A DNA stretch of 64,000 bases from Pseudomonas sp. UBA1879 (GTDB lineage Bacteria; Pseudomonadota; Gammaproteobacteria; Pseudomonadales; Pseudomonadaceae), in the NCBI RefSeq assembly GCF_002338065.1, contig NZ_DDHJ01000024.1, positions 1 to 64,000 on the forward strand. The letters run 5' to 3'. Below, one piece after another: positions 25,238-31,724 of the stretch. The notes under the pieces were generated by a model that worked only from the letters and a program-made list of their open reading frames with translations, ran no database searches and was not told the DNA's origin. Position numbers and translations under genes: made by a program. Position 1 is the first letter of the stretch. Each line of letters starts with the position of its first letter.

Positions 25238-25538
25238 GCATATTGCAATAAAAGCCCTGCAGATTGCGTTTACTCTTGCGACGACACTGTTTTTAGCCTA
25301 CTGCATGATGAATTGGGGGCCGGCTGACTGGATACTACAATCCCGTTTTGGGCGAGACGCACTTCATTGGCTAATGAGCGAATTCGATTGGATGGGCTGC
25401 GAGGGCGCCTTGGATACACTTATCGTCACGTCTTGCGGGGCAGTGTTGCCTGCGGCAATCTGGCTATGTAATTTGCTGACCCGTTACTTGCGCACCTTGA
25501 AAGTACGAGGTCATAAAAAATGCGCCTCCGCACTCTAA
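25215..25538 (+). CDS. Small membrane protein, array copy 5 (putative immunity protein)
   Basis: A 107-residue array member starting with GTG 25215 behind AGGAGAAACAAAA, the best ribosome site in the array. Membrane segments are LQIAFTLATTLFLAYCMMN and CGAVLPAAIWLCNLL. Family residues are NWGPADWILQSRFGRDALHWL, EGALDTL and LLTRYLR. The loop Glu-Asp is Glu-Gly here. Its basic tail (KVRGHKKCASAL) runs 19 bases into copy 6. Of all copies this and copy 6 look the most intact. Confidence 0.75.
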   Translation: MINRRLIKHIAIKALQIAFTLATTLFLAYCMMNWGPADWILQSRFGRDALHWLMSEFDWMGCEGALDTLIVTSCGAVLPAAIWLCNLLTRYLRTLKVRGHKKCASAL

Positions 25539-25834
25539 TAAATATCGCCTTGGTAAAGATGGCCCAAGTCGCATTCATTTTCGTGCTCACGATCGCGCTC
25601 GGTTATTGCGTTCTGAATCTGAAACCCGTGCAATGGTTATTCGACAGTTGGATAGGTGCGAGTGCCCACCGGTGGTTTCTGGAAGCAATGGGCAGCAAGG
25701 ATCTGCGTGACATGCTGGATTGCTTCACCATCATGTGGCTAAGCATGACTCCATCCATCGCCGTCTGGATCTGTGTATTACTGACCCGTTACCTGCGCCG
25801 GGAGATGCGCCCTGCCCAATCTGCTCAGCGTTAG
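25520..25834 (+). CDS. Small membrane protein, array copy 6 (putative immunity protein)
   Basis: The last array member, 104 residues. First helix VAFIFVLTIALGYCVLNL, then KPVQWLFDSWIGASAHRW, loop SKDLRDMLDCF, second helix MWLSMTPSIAVWICVLL and tail TRYLRREMRPAQSAQR. It departs most from the pattern: GP becomes KP and the ED pair is lost. This may mean a different partner specificity or relaxed selection. It starts inside copy 5 and ends 46 bases before the end of the convergent GntR gene, so it marks the right edge of the island. Confidence 0.72.
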   Translation: MRLRTLINIALVKMAQVAFIFVLTIALGYCVLNLKPVQWLFDSWIGASAHRWFLEAMGSKDLRDMLDCFTIMWLSMTPSIAVWICVLLTRYLRREMRPAQSAQR

Positions 25835-25880
25835 CGCACCGCCCGATGGCGTTGCACTTGGCGAGAGGGCTCGGGCAACC

Positions 25881-26639
25881 TCAGGCCCGCTGCGACTCCG
25901 CCTCTTCATGCGCATGACGCAGCCGCTCGCGGCTGTTGGTCAGGTGCAGGCGCATCGCGGCGCGTGCAGCATCGGAATCCTGGCGCGCAATGGCGTCGTA
26001 GATTTCTTCGTGTTCGCGGCTCAGGCGGTTCATGTAGTGCTGATGATCGTCATGGGCCAGACGCGCCGAATTCAACCGGGTGCGTGGAATGATGCTGGTG
26101 CCCAGGTGATTCATGATGTCGGTGAAGTAGCGGTTGCCGGTGGACAGCGCTATTGCCATGTGGAACTGGAAGTCCGCGCCTACCGCATCGCTGGCGTGGG
26201 AGGCGCCTTCATTGAGGGCATCGAGGGCAGCGCGCATGTCGGCGAGCTGCTCGGTCGAACGACGTTGCGCCGCAAGCCCTGCTGACTCGACTTCGAGGCT
26301 GATTCGCAGTTCGAGAATCGCCAATACATCGCGCAAGGTGACGATGGTGGCCGGATCGATCCGAAAGCCGCTCGGGCTTGGCGTGTCGAGTACGAAAGTG
26401 CCGATGCCGTGGCGTGTTTCGACCAGCCCCGACGCCTGCAATCGGGAAATGGCTTCACGCACGACAGTGCGGCTGACGCCCTGCTCTTCCATGATCGCCG
26501 ACTCGGTCGGCAGCTTGTCACCGCGTTTGAGCGCTCCGTTGCGGATGCGCTCGGAGAGTTCGGTGACCAATTCTTGTGCCAGGCTGCGGTGCTTTCGACG
26601 GGCGCGAGGCGGAGCACTCTGATTTTCCATATCCAACAT
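25881..26639 (-). CDS. GntR-family transcriptional regulator, FadR/FCD type
   Basis: A 252-residue regulator. Residues ~18-85 form the winged helix (AQELVTELSERIRNGAL, LPTESAIMEEQGVSRTVV, REAISRLQASGLVETRHG). Residues ~105-230 form the FCD ligand domain with conserved metal-site features (D..FH in VGADFQFHMAIA, then REHEEIYDAI and ARAAMRLHL). Regulators of this kind stand next to galactarate/glucarate genes in pseudomonads and respond to pathway acids. Here it is cut off from kdgD by the plus-strand T6SS island but shares an upstream motif with it. Start at 26639; ATG 26630 is possible. Confidence 0.88.
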   Translation of the reverse strand: MLDMENQSAPPRARRKHRSLAQELVTELSERIRNGALKRGDKLPTESAIMEEQGVSRTVVREAISRLQASGLVETRHGIGTFVLDTPSPSGFRIDPATIVTLRDVLAILELRISLEVESAGLAAQRRSTEQLADMRAALDALNEGASHASDAVGADFQFHMAIALSTGNRYFTDIMNHLGTSIIPRTRLNSARLAHDDHQHYMNRLSREHEEIYDAIARQDSDAARAAMRLHLTNSRERLRHAHEEAESQRA

Positions 26640-26680
26640 GCATCTCTAAATACGGTGAAAGGTCAATCATAGCTCACCGG

Positions 26681-26698
26681 GTTGTACGATCACACAAC
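26681..26698. promoter_or_regulatory. Putative autoregulatory GntR operator
   Basis: GTTGT-ACGATCAC-ACAAC is a perfect 5-bp inverted repeat with 8 bases between arms, 42 bases before the regulator start. Its left part recurs before kdgD (22320-22308, minus strand). Confidence 0.6.
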
Positions 26699-26750
26699 AA
26701 ACCCGGCGAGTTCGTAGGTTTTTGCGGCAGATTCACCATTTAACGTTGCG

Positions 26751-28487
26751 TCAGATCGCGGTCTCGGTAATGGATTGCTCCTTCAACTGGCTATCCTCGA
26801 TGCGCACATGGCGGCGATGGAAACGTTTCAAGCTGCTGCGATGCCCGATGCTGAGCAGCGTCACGCCCGGCAGCTCATCAAGCACTGCCTGATACAGCGT
26901 CGCTTCGTCTTCTTCGTCCATCGCCGAAGTCGCTTCGTCCAGATATAGCCAGTCGGGCGCGAACAGCAGTGCCCGGGCGAATGCCACGCGCTGCTGCTCA
27001 CCGGGCGACAGCATGCGCTGCCAGTGATTGCTCTCGTCCAACCGCGGCACCAGATGACTCAAACGGCAAGTGTCCAGGACCTGGGCAAAGCGCTCGGCTG
27101 GATACACCTCTGGTGCCTGGGGATAACTCAAGGCTTCGCGCAACGTGCCGATCGGCAGATAAGGTTTCTGCGGCAAGAAGAACGCCCGTTTCGCGGGTAG
27201 CTTCACCGCGCCGTGGCCCTCATTCCACAGGCCACCCATGGCGCGCAACAGCGTGCTTTTGCCGCTGCCGGAGCGACCACTCAACATCACCTTCTCGCCC
27301 GCGGCGATGTCGATGTTGGCGTTGTTCAGCAACTGACGACCACCCAGCAATGACAGGCCCAGATTCTGCACGTGCAGCGCGTCGCCCTGATGGTCGACAT
27401 CAATGGAGGGCACGCAGGCTTCGTTTTCGTCCATGGCCTGACGGAAGCTGAGCAGACGATCGCAGGTCGCCCGCCACGATGCCAACTGGGTATACGCGTC
27501 GATGAACCAGCTGAAGTTTTCCTGCACGTTGCCGAACGCCGAGTTGATTTGCATCAGCTCGCCCAGCTCGATCTTCCCGGCGAAATAGCGCGGCGCGGCC
27601 ACGACGAAGGCGAACACGATGGCAATTTGTGAGTAACCGGCGGTGAAGAACGTCAGACGTTTCTGCACTTTCATGATGGTCCAGAAGTTGCTCCAGACCA
27701 TGCCGAAGCGAGCGCTAAGGCGTTGATTCTCGTTGGCCTCGCCGTCGGACAGCGCAATGCTCTCGGCATTTTCACGCACCCGCACCAGTGAGAAACGCAT
27801 GTCGGCCTCATAGCGCTGTTGCTGGTTGCTCAGGCCGATCAGGCGTCTGCCGATCAGGTGAGTCAGCCAACTGCCGACGGCGGCATAAAGCAGCGCGGCC
27901 CAGAACATGTAACCGGGGATGGTGATGCCGAACAATTCGATGCTGCCGGACACGCCCCACAGGATCACCGAGAACGACACCAGACTCACCACCGTGCGCA
28001 GCAGGCCAAGGCTCAGGCTCAGGGTATCGGAGGTGAAGTTGTTGAGGTCTTCGGACAGACGCTGGTCAGGGTTATCGGTGTAACCGCCCTGCTCCAGCCG
28101 GTAATAATTCTTGTGGGCGAGCCACTTGGTGAAATGCTTTTCGGTGAGCCAGCGACGCCAGCGGATGGTCAGCATTTGCGTCAGATATAGGCGATACACC
28201 GCGCCAAGAATGGCGATAGCAGCGATGCCGCAGAAATACAGAATCAGGTGGGTGAACGCCCCGAGATCCTTGTTTTGCAGGGCGTTGTAAAAATCGCGAT
28301 ACCAGCGGTTGACCAGCACGGAGATGAACACACTGAACAGCGACAGCGCGATCACTGCAATGAGCAAGACCCAGGCCATGCCCTTTTCTTCGCTGCGCCA
28401 GTACGGCGCAACCAACTTCCAGACCCGGGAGAAAAAGCTTCCGGTCACAGCGTCATTGACCCTGGATTCATCAATATCAAAATTCAT
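26751..28487 (-). CDS. ABC exporter, SbmA/BacA-like membrane domain fused to ATPase (YddA type)
   Basis: A 578-residue half-transporter. Residues ~20-330 form the SbmA/BacA-like membrane domain (FFSRVWKLVAPYWRSEEKGM, NRWYRDFYNALQNKD, DNPDQRLSEDLNNFT). The C-terminal ATPase has Walker A GRSGSGKSTLLR, signature LSPGEQQRVAFARALL and Walker B YLDEATSAMD. Such ABCD-type proteins move peptides, acyl-CoA-like or cobalamin-like substrates; the substrate here is unknown. ATG 28487 (MNFDIDESRV) is preferred over the upstream open frame, whose 19 residues look unrelated. The ribosome site is weak. It follows roxR but is probably separate. Confidence 0.88.
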   Translation of the reverse strand: MNFDIDESRVNDAVTGSFFSRVWKLVAPYWRSEEKGMAWVLLIAVIALSLFSVFISVLVNRWYRDFYNALQNKDLGAFTHLILYFCGIAAIAILGAVYRLYLTQMLTIRWRRWLTEKHFTKWLAHKNYYRLEQGGYTDNPDQRLSEDLNNFTSDTLSLSLGLLRTVVSLVSFSVILWGVSGSIELFGITIPGYMFWAALLYAAVGSWLTHLIGRRLIGLSNQQQRYEADMRFSLVRVRENAESIALSDGEANENQRLSARFGMVWSNFWTIMKVQKRLTFFTAGYSQIAIVFAFVVAAPRYFAGKIELGELMQINSAFGNVQENFSWFIDAYTQLASWRATCDRLLSFRQAMDENEACVPSIDVDHQGDALHVQNLGLSLLGGRQLLNNANIDIAAGEKVMLSGRSGSGKSTLLRAMGGLWNEGHGAVKLPAKRAFFLPQKPYLPIGTLREALSYPQAPEVYPAERFAQVLDTCRLSHLVPRLDESNHWQRMLSPGEQQRVAFARALLFAPDWLYLDEATSAMDEEDEATLYQAVLDELPGVTLLSIGHRSSLKRFHRRHVRIEDSQLKEQSITETAI

Positions 28488-28586
28488 GGCAGCGGCTCGG
28501 CGGCAGGCATTTAGTGGCGTCGGGACCAATGTGCCAGACGCCACGCACGGTCTTCCATGAATAAATCTTTAACCAGCGATCCTCGC

Positions 28587-29147
28587 TTAGCGGCGGACCG
28601 GGCGCTTCTGCAGCTTCCGTTGCAACGTCCGTCGATGCATCCCCAATGCTCGCGCTGTGGCCGAAATATTGCCTTCGTGCTCGGTCAATACGCGCTGAAT
28701 GTGCTCCCACTGCAGGCGGTCCACGGACATCGGATTCTCTGGCACCAGGGTGTCGAGATCGGCGTGCTCGGACAACAGCGCGGCCAGCACATCGTCTGCA
28801 TCGGCGGGTTTGCACAGGTAGTTGCAGGCGCCGCGCTTGATGGCTTCGACAGCGGTGGCAATGCTCGAATAACCGGTCAGTATCAGGACCCGCATTTCCG
28901 GGTCCAGTTCCAACAGCTTGGGCAGCAGCACCAGACCGGAGTCGCCCTCCATCTTCAAATCGACGGTGGCATAGTCCGGCAGATCTTCCTGTGCCAGCTT
29001 CAGACCTTCCTCAGCGGAACCGGCGGTGCTGACGCGAAAACCACGGCGCGCCATGGCCCGGGCCATCACTCGGGTAAAGGTGGCGTCGTCGTCCACCAGC
29101 AACAGGTGCGGCAGCTCTTCGCCCTCGACCTGGATTTCTTCAGTCAT
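28587..29147 (-). CDS. roxR: Response regulator RoxR (RegA/ActR/PrrA family)
   Basis: A 186-residue redox response regulator. The receiver domain has LLVDDDATF, phospho-acceptor Asp63 in TVDLKMEGDSG, and the T/K switch residues in ILTGYSS and LCKPAD. After a proline-containing linker comes the Fis-type helix-turn-helix GNISATARALGMHRRTLQRK, the nearly invariant DNA-binding part of RegA-like regulators. In P. aeruginosa RoxR (PA4493) activates the cyanide-insensitive oxidase genes. Its start overlaps the roxS stop by 4 bases. Confidence 0.93.
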   Translation of the reverse strand: MTEEIQVEGEELPHLLLVDDDATFTRVMARAMARRGFRVSTAGSAEEGLKLAQEDLPDYATVDLKMEGDSGLVLLPKLLELDPEMRVLILTGYSSIATAVEAIKRGACNYLCKPADADDVLAALLSEHADLDTLVPENPMSVDRLQWEHIQRVLTEHEGNISATARALGMHRRTLQRKLQKRPVRR

Positions 29148-30403
29148 GCTTCATCTCCTGTTGCGTTCCGGGGCAGGCGCAGCTCGGTGAGCGTGCCGCC
29201 TTCCTCGTGGGGATAGAGTTTCACCGAGCCACCGGCGCGGGTCACGCTGGCCTTGCTCAAGAACAGGCCCAGGCCGAAGCCTTTGCCCTTGGTGGTGAAA
29301 AAAGGTTTGCCGATCTGTTCGGCAACCGCCAGCGGGACCCCTGCCCCGTGATCGCGAATGCGGATGCTGATTTCCACGGCGCTCCAGTCCAGATTGACCT
29401 CCAGCCCTTCGGGGCAGGCGTCGGCGGCGTTGTTCAGCAAGTTCAGCAGGGCTTGGGTCAGATCGGGAGGCGGCGCGACCATTGGTACGTCGCCCTGCCC
29501 CAGACGCTGAAACCGGTAGCTCGCTTCCGGGCGCATCAGGTGCCAGCGGTTGAGGGCCTGATCGAGCCAGTGGGTGACGGTCTGCTCCTGCACGGCAAGA
29601 CGACGATTGGCCTCAGCCGCACGCACGAGTTGCTGCAAGGTTTCCTTACACAGCTTGACCTGATCCTGCAGCACCGACAGGTCTTCTTGCAGCGCCGGAT
29701 CTTTGTGATCCTGCTGCATTTCTTTGAGCAGCACGCTCATGGTCGCCAGCGGCGTGCCCAACTCATGAGCAGCGCCCGCTGCCTCGGTCGCCACCGCCAG
29801 CAGTTGCTGATCCCGAGCGCCTTCTTCGCGGCGCAATGCACGCATCTGTTCCTGACGCCGCAATTCTTCGGCCATGCGTGCCGCAAAAAATGTGATGACC
29901 CCCGCTGCAAGGGCAAAGCTCAGCCACATGCCGTAGATCTGCATCTTCTCCCGCGCAGCAGCGAACGCCTCGATCGGGTAGAAATTGGCCAGCATCAACG
30001 TGTACAGCGCCAACGCGATGCCCGACAAAATCAGCGAATAGCGCCACGGCAGGGTCACCGCAGCAATGGTCAGCGGCACCAGATAGTAGGAAACGAAAGG
30101 ATTGGTCGACCCACCGGAAAAAAACAGCAGCGCGCTGTGGATGAACAGGTCGAACGCCAGCTGTACGGCGTATTCCAGTTCGGTCACAGGCCAGGAGGTG
30201 CGCAACCTGATCGCCGTCAGTAGACAGACGATGGCGGAAAAACCCAGGGTGATGTCCAGTTGCAGCCATGGCAACGGCAGCAGGTTGAACAGGTACGCAA
30301 AGCCCACCGAACCGGCTTGGGCGCCGAGCACCAGAATGCGGATGAACGTCAGTCGCCAAAGGTTCTGACGCGTGGCAGAGAGTAATTGTACGGGGGCGAG
30401 CAT
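29144..30403 (-). CDS. roxS: Redox sensor histidine kinase RoxS (RegB/PrrB family)
   Basis: A 419-residue kinase with six membrane segments in the first ~180 residues. The RegB-type quinone-sensing motif GGSTNPF is at 97-103. The phosphorylated His is His213 in AAHELGTPLATMS, and the ATPase domain has LLNNAADACPEG, DHGAGVP and GKGFGLGLFLSK. ATG 30403 is chosen because CAGGAGAGCTC precedes it; the frame is open 69 bases further. It should report the respiratory quinone state to RoxR. The order roxR-roxS-SIMPL gene matches PA4493-PA4495. Confidence 0.92.
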   Translation of the reverse strand: MLAPVQLLSATRQNLWRLTFIRILVLGAQAGSVGFAYLFNLLPLPWLQLDITLGFSAIVCLLTAIRLRTSWPVTELEYAVQLAFDLFIHSALLFFSGGSTNPFVSYYLVPLTIAAVTLPWRYSLILSGIALALYTLMLANFYPIEAFAAAREKMQIYGMWLSFALAAGVITFFAARMAEELRRQEQMRALRREEGARDQQLLAVATEAAGAAHELGTPLATMSVLLKEMQQDHKDPALQEDLSVLQDQVKLCKETLQQLVRAAEANRRLAVQEQTVTHWLDQALNRWHLMRPEASYRFQRLGQGDVPMVAPPPDLTQALLNLLNNAADACPEGLEVNLDWSAVEISIRIRDHGAGVPLAVAEQIGKPFFTTKGKGFGLGLFLSKASVTRAGGSVKLYPHEEGGTLTELRLPRNATGDEA

Positions 30404-30735
30404 GAGCTCTCCTGATGAGCGCTCCAGGCAGACCGGAGCGAGTATAACCAATGGGACAGCGGTTTCCGCCAATGTGCGTCAAAGCGCCACAGTAGACGGC
30501 TTTCGCGCAGACAAGCGATCGACTCACGCATGTGGGAGCGGGCTTGCTGGCGAAGGCGGCGCATCCGTCGCTTCAGCAGGTACAGCCAGACCGCTTTCGC
30601 CAGCGAGCCGGCTCCCGCAATAGTGGGTACCTCGGTCCTTTCGGAACAAGAACCCGGCATGACAGTCTGATGGGCATCCGTCCGCCAGCGCTTCACACCA
30701 GCCCCTCGGACGGCTCGCCAAACAAGGAGTTTCAC
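30404..30735. other. roxS-SIMPL divergent intergenic region
   Basis: A 332-base gap with no convincing gene. It must contain the roxSR promoter (left) and the promoter of the SIMPL gene (right). A REPIN occupies 30531-30619. No clear operator was recognised. Confidence 0.5.
30531..30619. repeat. REPIN (inverted REP pair)
   Basis: TGTGGGAGCGGGCTTGCTGG ... CCAGCGAGCCGGCTCCCGCA with about 48 bases between arms. It uses the GCGGGCTTGCTGGCGAA variant of the consensus rather than the GTGAGCTTGCTCGCGA variant seen elsewhere. Confidence 0.85.
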
Positions 30736-31455
30736 ATGTTCAGCCTTCGCCCCACTGCCATCGCCCTCACCTTCGGCGCCGCCACGCTGGCCAGCGCCGG
30801 CGTCATGGCCGAAGACGTGCATTACAATCAGGTGTCCGTACGTGCCGAGGTCAATCAGGAAGTTCAGCGCGATCTGATGACCGTGACCGTGTACACCGAG
30901 TCCCAGAACACCGACCCGGCCAAACTCGCCGCCGGGATCACCGAATCCCTCAACAAAGCTCTCGGCGAAGCCCGTCAAGTCAAGGAAGTGACCATCCGCC
31001 AAGGCAGCCGTAACAGCTACCCCATTTATGACGACAAAGGACAGAAGATCACCGGCTGGCGTGAGCGCGCCGAGCTGCGCCTGGAAAGTCCGGATTTTGC
31101 AGCGCTGTCCAAACTCACCGGCGAACTGCTGGGCAGCGACATGAAAATGGGCGGCATGGACTTCTCGATCTCTGATCCGGCGCGCAAGGCCAGCGAAGAC
31201 ACCCTGTTGAAAAACGCCGTCACAGCTTTCAAAGCCCGTGCGCAGTTGGTCACCGATGCCCTGGGCGGCAGCGGTTACAAGCTGGTCAACCTGAACCTGA
31301 ACACCTCGGGTTATCCACAGCCTTATTTGCGTGCGCCGGTCATGATGATGAAAGCCGCCGCCCGCTCCGACGCTGCGCCAACGCCTGATGTCGAAGCCGG
31401 CACTAGCCAGGTCAGCGTCACCGCCGACGGGGTGATCGAAGTCGCGATACCTTGA
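30736..31455 (+). CDS. Periplasmic SIMPL-domain (DUF541) protein
   Basis: A 239-residue exported protein. Residues 1-24 form a Sec signal (IALTFGAATLASAGVMA, cut before EDVHYNQ). The rest is a SIMPL/DUF541 domain (VSVRAEVNQEVQRDLMTVTV, GWRERAELRLESPDF, MKMGGMDFSISDPARK), ending with the VSVTADGVIEV stretch usual for the family. AAGGAG lies 6 bases before ATG 30736. It matches the position of P. aeruginosa PA4495 next to roxSR. Related E. coli YggE reduces oxidative stress damage; a role here is not established. Confidence 0.88.
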   Translation: MFSLRPTAIALTFGAATLASAGVMAEDVHYNQVSVRAEVNQEVQRDLMTVTVYTESQNTDPAKLAAGITESLNKALGEARQVKEVTIRQGSRNSYPIYDDKGQKITGWRERAELRLESPDFAALSKLTGELLGSDMKMGGMDFSISDPARKASEDTLLKNAVTAFKARAQLVTDALGGSGYKLVNLNLNTSGYPQPYLRAPVMMMKAAARSDAAPTPDVEAGTSQVSVTADGVIEVAIP

Positions 31456-31460
31456 CAACA

Positions 31461-31500
31461 ACCCGCGGCAGTCAAGGGCTGCCGCGGGTCCTTCTTTCTA
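31461..31500 (+). terminator. Terminator after the SIMPL gene
   Basis: ACCCGCGGCAG-TCAAGGG-CTGCCGCGGGT is an 11-bp perfect stem followed by CCTTCTTTCT. It isolates the SIMPL gene from the Het-C gene. The remaining ~225 bases up to 31724 hold only the Het-C promoter region, with no gene seen. Confidence 0.85.
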
Positions 31501-31724
31501 CCCCCGCCCTTTTCCTGACGTCCAGTCGCCCCTTCTCCATTCACCTGCTAACGGGTCCTACGCAGAGCCGCGCCCTGTCTGATTTGCACACCCCGCCAGA
31601 TCCGTACACTCGCCCCCCGTAGCACTACAAAACATTTCACGACTGGAGCGTCTGACTGCCCGGATTGTCCCGGCCTCAAAACGCCCGACCGGTCGCTCAT
31701 TACTGATTCACGGAAGAATCCATC

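Noticed and set aside
22680..25880. Prophage or integrative element as carrier of the T6SS island
   Set aside because: No integrase, transposase, tRNA end, attachment repeat or phage structural gene was found; Hcp resembles phage tail-tube proteins only through the T6SS relationship.
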